From positions 2,728,001 to 2,792,000 of the forward strand of contig OX596338.1 of assembly GCA_951394405.1 (NCBI GenBank): a stretch of DNA of 64,000 nucleotides. The letters run 5' to 3'. Below, piece after piece: positions 1 through 11,552 of the stretch. Source of the DNA: Coprinellus micaceus (Eukaryota > Basidiomycota > Agaricomycetes > Agaricales > Psathyrellaceae). The position numbers were made by a program, and so were the translations under genes. Each line of letters starts with the position of its first letter. Position 1 is the stretch's first letter. A model generated the notes under the pieces. It did no database searches. It was not told where the DNA came from and saw nothing but the letters and a program-made list of their open reading frames with translations.

Positions 1-1998
1 GAGCTTGGCCCAGGTACATATTTTCGTGAACCGTAAAGGGTATGGGATCTAAATTAGCTTAGGTCTCATGGGAAACATTGTCGACGGTATCCAGCGACCT
101 CTGCGAGTGCGTTCACTCAATCATGACCTTCAATCGTTCAGCAGGGACTAAATCGCCTATCAGGCCATCCAAGAACTCTCCAAATCCATTTACATTCCCC
201 GTGGTATCAACACCGACGCGCTGGACCGCTCGTTGAAGTGGGACTTCAAGCATACCACCTACAAGGTGCGCCCCCAGCGTCTCATGGAATCTCATTCATT
301 GAACCTCACTGTAACAGGTCGGCGACCACATCAGCGGTGGCGACATCTTCGGAGGCGTGTACGAGAACTCCCTTGTCGATAACCACAAGATCATGCTTAA
401 CCCTCGCTCGATGGGTACCATCTCCTACATTGCACCCCCTGGAAGCTACGCCGTCAATGTACGATCCCCCAAATCGCCTGTAATATGACGTCTTACTAAT
501 TGTTCTGCCAGGATGTCGTTCTGGAAACCGAGTTCGACGGCAAGACCACCAAGCACACTATGCTGCAGCTCTGGCCTGTTCGTGCTCCTCGACCCGTCGC
601 CGAGAAGCAGACCGCCGATTTCCCCCTCCTCACTGGTCAACGTATCCTTGATGCCCTCTTCCCGTAAGTCATCTATCCGCAGTCCTTTGGCTCCGGGACT
701 CAATCTGTCATATGTAGCTGTGTACAAGGTGGCACTACTGCCATTCCTGGTGCTTTCGGTTGTGGCAAGACCGTCATCTCCCAGGCATTGTCGAAGTTCT
801 CGAACAGTGACATTATCGTCTATGTTGGTTGTGGTGAACGCGGCAATGAGGTGCACCAGATTCTACTTGTCAAAGTTCAATGCAAGCGCTGACCATAACA
901 TAGATGGCCGAAGTATTGATGGAATTCCCCGAACTTACCATGGAAATTGGAGGCCGACAAGAACCTATCATGAAGCGAACCACCCTCGTTGCGAACACCT
1001 CCAACATGCCTGTCGCTGCCCGAGAGGCCTCCATCTACACCGGTATCACCCTCTCTGAATATTTCCGTGACCAAGGTTCCAATGTCTCGATGATGGCTGA
1101 TTCCACCTCTCGATGGGCGGAGGCGTTGCGTGAAATTTCTGGCCGTCTCGCTGAGATGCCTGCTGATGCTGGTTATCCTGCATACCTCTCGACCAAGTTG
1201 GCGAGCTTCTACGAGCGTGCCGGCAAGGTTGTCTGTCTCGGTAATCCCGTCAGACAGGGCACTGTCTCTATCGTCGGAGCGTAAGTTGCAGTTCATCTCA
1301 TCCTGAGCCAAATCTAATTTGTTCGTTTGATAGTGTCTCTCCTCCTGGTGGTGACTTCTCAGATCCCGTTACCGCATCCACCCTCGGTATCGTGCAAGTC
1401 TTCTGGGGTTTGGACAAGAAGCTTGCACAGAGGAAGCACTTCCCTTCCGTCAACTGGTCACTCTCCTACTCCAAGTACACCAAGGTCCTCGATCCCTACT
1501 ACGAGTCCACAGAACCTGGCTTCGTCGAGCTCCGTACGAAGACCAAGGAGATTCTCCAGAAGGAGGAGGATCTCGCCGAAATCGTTCAGCTTGTTGGAAA
1601 AAGCGCTCTGGGCGAGAACGAGAAGATCACACTGGAGGTTGCACGTATGTTGAAGGATGACTTCCTCCAACAGAACGGTATGTCCGAGTACGACCGATAC
1701 TGCCCCTTCTACAAGACCAGCGCCATGCTTCGAAACTTTGTCGGATACCACGATGCGGCGATCAAGGCTGTGACCCAGAACGACCTTACCTTTGCTAAGG
1801 TCAAGGATGCCACCAGCGACATCATCTTCAAGCTCTCTCAGATGAAGTTCGAGGTAAGTACCCTCACTTTTGCGAACAGAAGGTACGCGGTATTGACGGC
1901 GGCCTTAGTCCCCGTCGCAAGGAAAGGAAGATGTCAAATCCAAGCTCGACAACCTGTACCAAGAAATTCAAGACAAGTTCCGAACACTCGCAGAGTGA
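1..1998 (+). CDS. VMA1: V-type H+-ATPase catalytic subunit A (5' end cut by window)
   Basis: Catalytic, ATP-hydrolysing subunit of the V1 sector, which acidifies vacuoles and endosomes. Nine exons are visible: 1-13, 63-106, 164-265, 318-458, 512-663, 718-850, 904-1280, 1334-1853 and 1909-1998, giving about 523 residues; roughly the first 95 residues of a usual ~617 lie upstream. The joined protein reads [31 protein letters not shown], then the Walker A loop GAFGCGKT (about 745-770) and the arginine/Walker B region around [20 protein letters not shown]. Introns are 50-60 bases with GT-AG ends. The P-loop is uninterrupted, so the VDE intein found at this position in some yeasts is absent. Frame is kept across all joins, so identity is near certain; only the start is missing. 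Confidence 0.97.
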
Positions 1999-2379
1999 TT
2001 ACCAGACTTGACACCCTTCTCGCATATTCCACCCTTCGACTCATTCAGCTTTATGGATCCGGACATGCAGACGATACTAGCCTTAATACACTCGCATTTC
2101 GTCACCCCAGTCGGTAGTCTTTGGAGCGATTCCCGCAGTGGGCCCCAGGTACGTGTTATGTTTCCATTCTTCGTGCTCCTCGAGAGCTGGGCCTCACGTG
2201 AAAATGGCGCATCGCACTACCCTAACCACTCTGACTGACCTGAGCGTGCCACGCAAGCTGCGGGTGGAGTCGATCACTAACGCGAATAGAGATGTTAGCG
2301 ATGTAAGACATCCGTCGTGCCGCGTATATAACCTGTAGTAGGCGTGGATCGATCTCGTCACAACTCGCTCTTCGCACTC
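1999..2379. other. Intergenic: VMA1 3' region and fasciclin gene promoter
   Basis: No gene seen. The stretch holds the VMA1 3' untranslated region and the upstream region of the fasciclin gene; the only clear signal is a TATA-like element near its end. Confidence 0.6.
2325..2331 (+). promoter_or_regulatory. TATA-like box upstream of fasciclin gene
   Basis: TATATAA lies 49-55 bases before the ATG at 2380, a plausible place for a TATA box with a short 5' untranslated region. A similar element sits at the same distance before the arrestin-like gene (51321-51327). Inferred from sequence and spacing only. Confidence 0.5.
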
Positions 2380-4263
2380 ATGCTTCCAGTCGTTGTCCTT
2401 CAGGCCTTCGCGGTCGGCGCTAGCGCTGCCGCGTTGAGCTTTCCTAGCTTTACGATTCAAAACCCCTTCGACATTATCTTTGGCGACGAGCCATGGAAGC
2501 ATTGGCCAACGCCCCATCCCTCGCCCGAGAGTATGACGGTCTACGAGACTATTACCAACGACGACCGGCACGTTCCTTCGATACCTCCCGCCCTTACCCA
2601 GAGGCTAACTTCATGCACGACTTGTCTAGCTTCAAATGTTTGTCCAAGGCGATTGAGTTTGGCGGCAACGAAATCATCAGCGTTCTCAACAACAAGGACA
2701 CAAAGTACGTCATACCCCTGTCTACTGACCACGCGTGCCACTGACGCCCTTGTCCAGTATCACTTTCTTCGCTGTCCCAGACACTGCCCTGAAGCACGGT
2801 CATGACTTCCACGACGACCATGGCGTGCAGTACGAGAGTCTAATCACCACCGCCTTTCCCGGTGCTCCCTTCCAGCGCGAGGACATGCTTTCAGTGTTCG
2901 GTACGGCCTCTCCTGACATTCGGACCATCTTAAACGCCATCGACGCCATTGACGAAAACCCTCCCCTCGGCCCCAAGAACAAAGGCAAGGGCGGCGATGA
3001 TGATGGCGACGACGGTGATGATGACGATGGGGACGGCGACCATGACGAACCCGATGACCCCGACCATGGGGACCCCGATAGGGATAAGGAGAGGCGTAAG
3101 AAGATGATTAAGTACATCGTGAACGCCGTCCTTCAGTATCACGTCCTTCCGTACGAGGTAAACGCCGATGACCTGCGCTACAACACGACATATCGTACCA
3201 ACCTCAAAATCCCCGTCGCCTTTGGTGGCCACTCGCAGCGGGTCCGGGTATTTAACAAGTACAAGAAGAAGAAGGTTCAGACCTTCCTGAATGGTCGGTC
3301 GAAGGTCGTCGTCTCAAACGTCAAGGCAAAGAACGGCCTGATTCATGTGGTGGATCACCCCATTATCCCTCCTGGCCCCGTCTTCCAGGAGCTCTTTTTG
3401 TTCCCGCATTTTTTCTCTACTTTCGTAAGTTCCGCCAAGACCCTCGCGTGTCGGGTTGTCAGCTCACCAATTCAACCTCAGACTTCGGCCTTGCAGCGCA
3501 GTGGTCTCGCTGACGAGTTGGATCTCCGCTACATTTGGAACCACGATGAGGACGAGGGTCACTTTGAAGGCACCGCTGCCGTCACCGTGTTCGCTGTCCC
3601 CAACAAGGTATTTGACGAGCTGCCCAGACGCCTTCAGTGGTTCCTATTTTCGCCTTTCGGGAAAGACGCCTTGAGGAAAGTTTTGGAGTACCACATCGTT
3701 CCTGGAGTCATAGCCCACTCTGGTGTGTTGGTCTCGAATTCCGACGGCTGGCGAAGATGCTGACAGGTTCACAGATTTCGTGTACAACCAGACGGCGGAG
3801 ACTAACCCTGACGCCAAGGTACGCTGTCGCTACCTTCGTGCTCCAGCCAGAGGGTTTACTGACTGCCCAACAGCGTTGCTCTTGTGACCCGCATGCTCTC
3901 AAGAAGCACCACCCGTATCGGGAGCCCATCTCATCCCTTACGGTCGATCTTGATACGCGCTTCACCAATCACTCTCTGAACTTCCACGTCGAGAAGGACA
4001 AACTTTGGTACAAGAAATCCAAGCGACCTACCGAGTACGAGACCACTGTCTTCATCAACGGTGACAAGGTCAAGTTTGCCGATATCGTCGGCCTGAATGG
4101 CGCCATCCATATTGTCGACAAGTTGCTTTGCCCCTGGCACCACAACGGCGACGATGACCATCACCACCACCACGGCATGGAGCCTGACTCGGAGGCTTGG
4201 AAAACTTGGGAAGAGTGGCTCCCTCAGATGACTGCTGGTCATGATGGTTATTCCAAGGTTTGA
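2380..4263 (+). CDS. Secreted fasciclin (FAS1) domain protein
   Basis: A likely extracellular adhesion-type protein with two FAS1 domains. Exons 2380-2567, 2630-2704, 2758-3424, 3482-3722, 3775-3818 and 3874-4263 join to 534 residues. It starts with a hydrophobic signal peptide (LPVVVLQAFAVGASAAA). The first FAS1 begins TVYETITNDDRF and continues ITFFAVPDTAL; the second has VTVFAVPNKVFDELP and VLEYHIVPGVIAHSDFVYN. Between the FAVP box and the YHVLPYEV box of domain 1 there is a loop very rich in Asp, Gly and Glu (about 2990-3090), followed by basic residues; a His/Asp patch lies near the C-terminus (about 4150-4175). No GPI tail was seen. The first intron needs a GC donor to keep the first FAS1 box. 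Known FAS1 proteins act in cell-surface adhesion; the role here is inferred. Confidence 0.88.
2568..2629 (+). other. Probable GC-AG intron in the fasciclin gene
   Basis: Exon 1 ends ...GACCG and the intron begins GCACGT, ending TCTAG (62 bases). This join gives NDDRFKCLSKAIEF, the expected opening helix of a FAS1 domain. Two in-frame GT-AG alternatives exist (2531-2601 and 2572-2603), but the first removes the conserved TVYETITNDDR box and the second is only 32 bases. Confidence 0.65.
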
Positions 4264-4334
4264 TTTCGTCGCCCGTTTCTATTCGTTCTGGCTTCCAGCC
4301 TTCCAGGGGAGCGAAGTTGTATCATTAGGACATT

Positions 4335-6089
4335 TCATCTATCTGTACTAGTAGCATCTAACACTTGGTTATCCGTTTTCGGCTTCAGGTATGGTTCCTG
4401 TCCCGATTGTATCCTTTTCAGCCTTGCGGCGAGGCGCTTGTGAGCGCGGGAGTGAATGTGTCGCTCCCATTCTTTTCCTTCTTCGACCATGAAGGGGCGG
4501 TCGTCCTGTGTAGTGCAGATTTCGCATTGGGTTTTCTTGCGTGCTTGAAGTACGTCCATTGGGCTGACCCGAGGTGTGAGGATTATACGAGGATAGGGAG
4601 GTGTTGGCTTACTTGGCGCTTTTAACCGGGATGTTGAGCAGTCTATCCGCGACTTCCGACAAACTGCCAGGGTCAGGCAAGGGGTCCTTGTCTAGTAGTT
4701 CTGTTACACCTGGTTAAAACCCCCTCGTGGAATTTGTTAGTTGGGAACGCTCACTTTCCGTGATGTCGATGGCTGGTGCTCTTACGCGGTCCGCCCACCG
4801 CTCGTCGACCTTCTCGGCGTCGAGGAGGTACAATGAGACAGTGGCCTCATCCGCCGATGAGTTTGCCTCTTTGACGGCTGGCATGAGTTTGTTACGGATC
4901 CAAGATATCTGTTTCTTGGCGTATTGGCGGGTGGAGAGTTTCATTCGGCCGACAGCTTCCTTGAAGACTTCGCCTGACGGGTCTGCGAGGAAGTTGTGGA
5001 ATTCCTTGTAGCCTATGGACGGGTCGAAAGGTTGGGCGGTTGTCTGCTGAGAAAAGAGCATGTAGACCGACCGATGGCTTGGTAAATTCCAAGCGTATAG
5101 TCATATTCTGAGTCTTCGGCTTTGGACGAAGAGAAACGCTCCGCTGTGTCTGCGATTCGTCGCAGTTCGCGAATTTCGTCAAGGAGCCCCAATTCGATCA
5201 TTTGGTCTACTCGTGCATCTAACCGTGGCTCCAAATACGAGGGTTCTGCAAACAGCCAGAAGCATAGGGTGCGAAATCTGGATGAAAGCTGCAGTTAATG
5301 GACCCTTCTCGGGATGATAACAACTAACCTTGGTCGGCTCGCTGCTGCAGAAGCGTCTGCTGCCTGCTGGGCGATGATGTCGCTTGCACGTCGGCGCGCG
5401 CTGCGAATAATGGAAAGACTGTGAAGGACCTTCCTGGTGTCTTTCCAGTGCCATCTCTGACCTACTGGTGGGTCCAGGAGGAGGAGGAGAGCGTGCAGTC
5501 GGAATGCGGCATCCGGATTAGTTTTGGCTATAGGCGGTTCCTTCGGCAAGTCCTCAAACAGTGAATGCATATCCTGGGGCAAAGCATCGATCGCCTGCCG
5601 TAGTTCAGGATCCCAAAGGACCTCAACAGCGGGGGTCGCCTCACTAGGTTTCGAGAGGCGGTTGGGGAATATGAGGTGTTGTATCCAGTATGATGTCCCT
5701 CCAACGACGATAGGGATCTCCCTTTTCTGGTGCATCTCGTGGATCTGAAGTCCGAGTAGAGCAAAATCAATGTCATTGCTCAACGACATAATCGACCGAC
5801 TGACAAGCTTCAGTGAGTCCTCGACCCATTCCCCTACGACATACTGCTCCCCAGGTTCCTTGAAACCCATGAGGAGGTGCTCAACGCCCTCCATCTCGGC
5901 CATAGGGATTTTATTCGTGATGACATCGAGCCCTTTGTATACCTGCATAGAGTCTGCATTGATAACCCGTGCACCGCGCCAACCCTGTGGCCCAAACTGC
6001 TTCTTGGCAAGGTGCACAGCGAGGTCAATAGCGAGTTTGGACTTTCCAACGCCGGTGGTCCCGCAAATCGTGATGAGAGGTTGGAGCAT
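4335..6089 (-). CDS. MOD5: tRNA dimethylallyltransferase (isopentenyltransferase) with C-terminal zinc finger
   Basis: Transfers a dimethylallyl group to A37 of tRNAs that read UNN codons, in cytosol and often mitochondria. Exons 5329-6089, 5072-5277, 4755-5012, 4613-4709 and 4335-4563 give 516 residues. The N-terminus carries the ATP loop GTTGVGKS, then NADSMQVYKGLDVITNK and IPIVVGGTSYWIQHLI, all typical of the MiaA/MOD5 family; the middle has RLDARVDQMIELGLLDEIREL and a YKEF region. The last exon encodes a C2H2-type finger (QCEIC...HIHSRAHKR), as in eukaryotic members. The ATG at 6089 is chosen because the upstream in-frame stretch has no ATG. The 3' end faces the fasciclin gene 71 bases away; the 5' end is divergent from uL15m. 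Confidence 0.95.
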
Positions 6090-6211
6090 TGTGGTGGAAG
6101 CGGTCGAGGAGGAGTGTGAGTGATGTTTGGCAGCCACCTGTTCGGTAAATAACAGAAATTCCGGGGAAAAACAAAATATATTGGTTCCTAGTCTTGCCAA
6201 GAACCGACAAA
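6090..6211. promoter_or_regulatory. Divergent promoter, MOD5 / uL15m
   Basis: Only 122 bases separate the two start codons, so transcription of a tRNA-modifying enzyme and a mitochondrial ribosomal protein probably shares this control region. No TATA box seen. Confidence 0.6.
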
Positions 6212-7171
6212 ATGGCCTCTCGTGCTAGGGTCACTTTGGCCAACCTCAAGCCCTCACGAGGCTCTCTTCACAACGTACGCTTTCTTTGAAATACCTACCT
6301 GCATACATTTGAATTGACCGGTTTACCTGAACAGCAAAAACGTGTCGGTCGTGGTCAAGGGTCGGGTTACGGCGGAACCTCCGGCCGTGGTCACAAGGGT
6401 CAAAAAGCGCGTTCTGGCTCTAGTTTGCGACAGGGTTTCGAGGGTGGTCAGACCCCCATTACCAAGCTCTTCCCCAAGCGCGGTTTCGTTAACCAGTGCG
6501 TCCTCGGTTACCCTTGAAATGTTGCATTAGTGCTGACGGAAAGGGCTTTCGGTCTCCAGCAATGCGAAGGAGTGGGCTCCCGTCAACCTCGACCGGATAC
6601 AACACTGGATTAACCAGGGTCGCCTGACGTCGTCGCCAGAGAACCCTATAACCGCCCGTGACCTGTTGGCGAGCGGATGCATTCACGACGTGCACGACGG
6701 AGTGAAGATTCTTGGTGACGTTCGTCGTTCGCTCTCCTGTCCCGTTGGTATTTTCTAACTGATCGGAATAGAACGCCTCTGAACTCCAGGCGCCAATCTA
6801 CATCGTCGCCTCAAGAGCGAGCAAGAGCGCTATCGAGGCCATTGAAGCCGCCGGTGGAAAGGTTGTTTGCAAGTACTATAACGCGCTGGCACTCCGAGAT
6901 TGCGTGAAGGGCAGGACCGACCGAGTAAGCGCTGCACCGACTACTCGTAAGGACATTGGTACGTCTTCTATTGCCCCTACTCCCCACCCTCTAGCGATTT
7001 ACCATCTATGTCATCTCAGTCTGGTACGGCCTTCACCGAAATCGCGGTTTCATGAACTCGAAGACCCTCCAGGAGCTTGGTAACCTCCCCTGGATCGAGG
7101 ACCGGTGGAAGACCCTCTCCGAGCAGCTGGGCGTCTGGCGGAAACAGAAGGTCGTTCCTCTCAAGCAGTAA
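6212..7171 (+). CDS. MRPL10: Mitochondrial large ribosomal subunit protein uL15m
   Basis: Structural protein of the mitochondrial 50S/54S subunit. Exons 6212-6274, 6335-6495, 6560-6719, 6772-6958 and 7020-7171 give 240 residues. The diagnostic Gly/Arg-rich start is clear: [18 protein letters not shown] followed by HKGQKARSG and [18 protein letters not shown], the hallmark of L15 proteins. The C-terminus is longer than in bacterial L15, as in fungal mitochondrial homologues, with [14 protein letters not shown] and a basic tail. The gene ends 70 bases before the convergent PRP38 gene. Function from family; the frame is kept across every join. Confidence 0.95.
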
Positions 7172-7241
7172 TCGCATACATATCACACACCCACTCCTCC
7201 ACCCATTTTCTACTGTATATATCCCCCTCCTGCTTAATACA

Positions 7242-8325
7242 TCAGTTATTACTGGTGTCCATCCTGTCTGGTGAGATGCTTTGACGTGATGGCGAGCGCA
7301 ATGATGAACGAGAGCGTGACGGGCTTCGAGAGACATATCGTGAGCCAACGCTTGAACGTGAGCGAGACCGCGAACGAGATCCCGGTGACCGTGATATCCG
7401 ACTTCCTGGACTAGAGTTCGCACTTCGAGGTTGACTCTTGCTGTGACTGCGGCTCCTACCCCTGCTTACGGTCAGACTTCTATCAGGTGAACGACTCGGT
7501 GACCGAGATGCACTCCTGCTTCTGCTCTGGTTGGAACCAGCGTCGCTTCTGCCTTCCATAGCATCGAGTAGGCGACTCTTCCTAGGCCCAATGTCGCCGT
7601 TTTCTTCGAGAATTTGTCGTTTTTGCAATCGAGGGAGGATGAGGTCGCATACCCGTTCTTCGGTCAGGAGTGAGAAGACGAATTCGTCGATGAATGTGAG
7701 CGAGTACCCAGCTGTAGGGGAAATTATGGTCACCAAGGTATCTGAGGCTGGGAAGATAGACCACGCACCCATACTCCGCACCCGTAGTTTTCGATAGTCC
7801 TTCATGAGTGGCTCCAACAGCTGATAAACCTCCACTGCATCGAAAGTCATTCGTATGTATAGCGCAGCTAGTGCACGTAAGTATCTGCGAGGCTAATCAG
7901 GACGCAGAAGACTGTAGATGCAAAGAAAACGCACTTGAATTCATCCGCCCTTAAATATTCAACAAGGATCTCCTTCTCTGGTTGGATTTGAAGGAGCTTC
8001 AGCAGCAGACATATGTACTCGGTCGGCCTTTGATTCCCATAAACACCACCAATGTACTTGCACTCGAGAGCTTTGTCGATGATGGTCTCGGCTACGGAGT
8101 TTCTGTCAGCAACCACCGCCTTCGATGATCTGAGAATAGCGACCAACCGGTCAGCGCAAAGCAATGCTCTTTCCAGAACGAGGATTCGTAGATTCGATTC
8201 CGAATGACAGTTTCAACGAGGAACTGGACAAATATCAACTAGATTCCCATTTATTCGGGAGGAGGGCTCACTTGTGGGTTCTGGCCATGGATTGCCTTGG
8301 CACCAGAAACTGTGGTGTTGGCCAT
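7242..8325 (-). CDS. PRP38: Pre-mRNA splicing factor 38 (PRP38) with RS tail
   Basis: Component of the spliceosomal B complex needed for activation. Exons 8272-8325, 8148-8223, 7935-8091, 7769-7884 and 7242-7711 give 290 residues. The PRP38 domain is unmistakable: FLVETVIRNRIYESSFWKEH, YIGGVYGNQRPTEYICLLLK, QIQPEKEILVEYLRADEFK and MTFDAVEVYQLLEPLMKDYR, ending AGYSLTFIDEFVFSLLTEER. The last third is an Arg/Ser-rich tail (about 7245-7540), resembling metazoan PRP38A/B rather than the tail-less yeast protein. All four introns are 48-57 bases. The start ATG at 8325 gives MANTTVSGAKAIHGQNPQ, as expected for the family. Confidence 0.96.
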
Positions 8326-8496
8326 GATGAAGGGGAAGGTTCAAGAGGTTTTGAGACGCGCTGTTTGCTGGTGTTATGCGACCTCCCACCACCTGTTGCG
8401 GGCGATAGGGGCACTCCACCCCCATATCCGCTGGAACAAAGTATTGTGATGCATTATGCATTATCTACTATGCTAGATCGTACTAAACGCAGAGAA

Positions 8497-11224
8497 TCAT
8501 GGCTTCAATAGGCCGTGCTTTTCAGCCTCCATCCAGTCACGCCCCAACTCCTCCACCACCCGATCCAGCACCTCCGCAACCTTGTCCCCGTCGGCGCCAC
8601 TTCCTTCCAGGTAGTATTTAATCTTGGGTTCGGTTCCGCTCGTACTACAGAAGAGTTGGTTTTCATTCAAAACTCCGAGGCTACGTACTCACCGAATTGT
8701 CAACATCAGACGCGCCTCGTCCCCGTCCCTACCAGCCCGGAACTGAACCATATGCCCAGACGACAGAGGGAGGCTGGGCTCGTAGGTGGGTGGGTTTCGA
8801 GAGTCATAGCCTAGCGTGAGGTCTACAACGCTTGTGATAGGCAAGCCCGCTATCTCTGTGGGGAATGCCCTGTCGTCCTTGCCTCCCTTTCGAAATGTCA
8901 GTCAGGAAGTGGATGGGCGCTCGAAGAGAGGGCTCACGGTGGTGTAGTTGCGGAGGCGCTCGAAGATAGCGTCGATCTTCGGGGACTCGTTGCAAACGAA
9001 GTAGCCATTGTTGCTCTGTCAGTTCGTTAAAACAAACAGGTAGAGGATTCGGTGGGCATACACGCCTTGAAATAACCGTATCTGGGGCGTGGGGTGAGTT
9101 CTAATGCGACAGACTTTTGATGCTCATGCTTCTTACCGTTTATAGAGGGTCTCAAGATACTCTTTTACCGACATTCCCTTAGCTCTGACAGAGGAAACAA
9201 GGCCAACAAACGTCGCCTAGGGAGGAGGATCAGTCCTAAGCGTGAAGAATAACTTGGAGTAAACCCCACCGTAGCAGCCACACCATCCTTGTCCCTAATC
9301 TCGTTTCCAAACATGAAGCCAATAGCCTCTTCGTACCCGAAAGGCACCTCATACCCTTCCTTAACTAGGTCAAGGGCAGTGTTGCCGATATATTTGAACC
9401 CTGTCAAGCATTCGACAAACTTGAATCCCTCCACCTCCGCCATCGCCTCAAGCATCCTGGAGCTCACAGTTGAAGCCACCATCGCGACCTTTGACAACTC
9501 GGCTTTCCAGGTCGCCTTGGCCTTGTACTGATCGACGATGTAGGCGGCGAAGAGGGTACCGAGTTGGTCTCCAGTGAAGACGTGCCATTTGCCGCCTTTC
9601 CTGTGGGTGAGGTATAGTATTAGTGCTCGTCAACGGAGATTGTATTCGAGGGCTCACTGTTTCTCTGCTGCAGAGAAACGATCCGAGTCGGGGTCCTGGG
9701 CGAGAAGGTATCCCACTCCTTCTTTCGCGGCGGTGGCCAAGGCAAGGTCCTGACAGGGCTGTCAGCACGACTTAAAAACCCTAGTCCACGAACGTACGAG
9801 GGCTCCCTTCTCCTCAGGATTAGGGAACTTGACAGTAGGGAATTCAGGGTCCGGAACCCTCTGCTCCTCGACGGGAATGTACTGAGAAATCCCGAAGGTA
9901 TCGAACGCCCTTCGAACGAATGGGTCGCTGACACCGTGCATCGAAGTGTTAACGAATTTGAGACCCTCTGTCCCAACGGGCAGTGCGCTGTTATTCGTCG
10001 TTCTACGGTCAAGTAAAAAATGCTCAGGCCGGTTCGATGTGCCGTACCTTAGATGGCTGTACTTCCCAAGAGCCATAAAGTACATGTCCTTCACTTCCTC
10101 GGTGCGGTCTACACACAGTTCAGAAGAAGCGATGACATCCGTGGACCAGGAGGAGGCCTCGGGCTTGAGATTCTGGTCAATAGCCTTCGCAATGCCCGTA
10201 TCATGGGGGGAGATAATCTAGAGGGGACGATTGGGGAACTGTTGAGCCGATATATGATGCTTCGTTTCATACCTGGACGGCATTTTCCCAGTAGACCTGG
10301 AGAACAAGGTCAAACGTGGGGACGTATACTATTTATTAGGAGCGTGATCAAACCTTATACCCATTGTCATCCTTGGGATTGTGACTAGCTATCGTACGCA
10401 CGTCGGGAGAGTAACGAACGGGACAAAGAAGTGGGCTCACCAGTGATCATAACACCGCAGGCTGCACCGAGGTACTTCACGCCATAAGGGACCCTGCCAA
10501 AGTGGTCAGTCTGCATTCAAAGATCGGAAGGAAGCTCAAACTACAGTGGGGTATGCACGAGGCCCTTGTAGAGATGCACTTTGAACCCCTGCTGCAAGAA
10601 GACATTGGCAGTCAACGCGGCCCAGTGTTTTGAGTGATGACGGTGGTCATGGCCGACAACGACGCCCTTAGATTTGGCACTATCGACGGTGGCGGCGACA
10701 TAGGTACAAAGCCCCTGTTGGTTTCGTATGTGGTGTTAGCGATTAAAGTCCAGAGCAGTTATGACATCGATACCGACCTGGGAAGCTTGTATCACCGTCA
10801 AGTCTGGTGGAATCTCAGCCGGGCCTGGAGTTGTGCGGTGGACAAACAGGGAACGGACCATTCATTCTAGCCCAGCCCGCCTCCATCCTCCCTCGTAGAC
10901 CTGAATGGGTGGTGTATTCAAGGACATGGCTGTGTAGAACCAATGGGTGTAGAGGTACCTGCAGTGCCAAACTCGATCCTCGAGCTATAAGGGGTCCACC
11001 ATTGTGAGCAACGACGAGGAGATTCGGCATTTGAGATACTCACTTCATTCGCTTTCCGAGCTCCGCGTAATCCTTAGCCTCCCATAGTTTCTCTACTTCA
11101 GATCGCGTTTCAGGGTTCTACTCGTTGGTTGATGAGCACGGTTCTAGCTTCAGGGCGATACAGAGAGGCACACCTTGTCGAGCCGAAGCCATTCCTCAAC
11201 GTGTGTTTGAAGAGTCACCTCCAT
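8497..11224 (-). CDS. PGM2: Phosphoglucomutase/phosphopentomutase of the PGM2 family, 18 exons
   Basis: Interconverts sugar 1- and 6-phosphates (or pentose 1- and 5-phosphates) through a phosphoserine. Exons from the 5' end: 11174-11224, 11044-11117, 10959-10984, 10859-10900, 10778-10803, 10545-10714, 10441-10493, 10354-10388, 10273-10296, 10048-10217, 9798-9987, 9658-9749, 9270-9600, 9137-9216, 9066-9081, 8938-9015, 8693-8877, 8497-8644; total 596 residues, the usual size. Motifs: FGTAGLRGRM, the catalytic TASHNPKDDNGYK, the metal loop QDPDSDRF, sugar-binding VPFGYEEAIGFM and the phosphate-binding RTSGTEPK. These fit PGM2/PRM15 rather than the yeast Pgm1/2 family. Intron 9016-9065 is ambiguous: GC-AG as given, or GT-AG with two bases moved. 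Substrate preference cannot be read from sequence. Confidence 0.95.
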
Positions 11225-11552
11225 GATGGTTTTGATGAGGGATAGGTGCACAATATGCTGACGACAGATCGCGACTCGGAGCTCGTTACCACGCGTCGGG
11301 TCTCCACTGGCGAGACTTGGGCTGGATTGGGCTTCGGGCCATGAGGTGGTCTGTACTAGAATCACACCGACATTAGCGCCGTGTGCGAAGGGACTACATT
11401 AGGTGTTACCGTGGTCCTATTTACGCCAAGGACGACAGTCAACAATTCTACGCTACTCGATAAACCGTGTATGCTATTGATCATGACAATCATGAGGGTA
11501 ATGTGGGGTACATGCAAAGATGGTCCATACGACGCTTGAAGGAACGACCGAG
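11225..11552. other. Intergenic: Rco1-like 3' region and PGM2 promoter
   Basis: 328 bases between two minus-strand genes. Open frames across it lack conserved motifs; nothing else seen. Confidence 0.5.

Noticed and set aside
7245..7540. Arg/Ser repeat as a DNA repeat element
   Set aside because: It is the coding RS tail of PRP38; codons vary while residues repeat.
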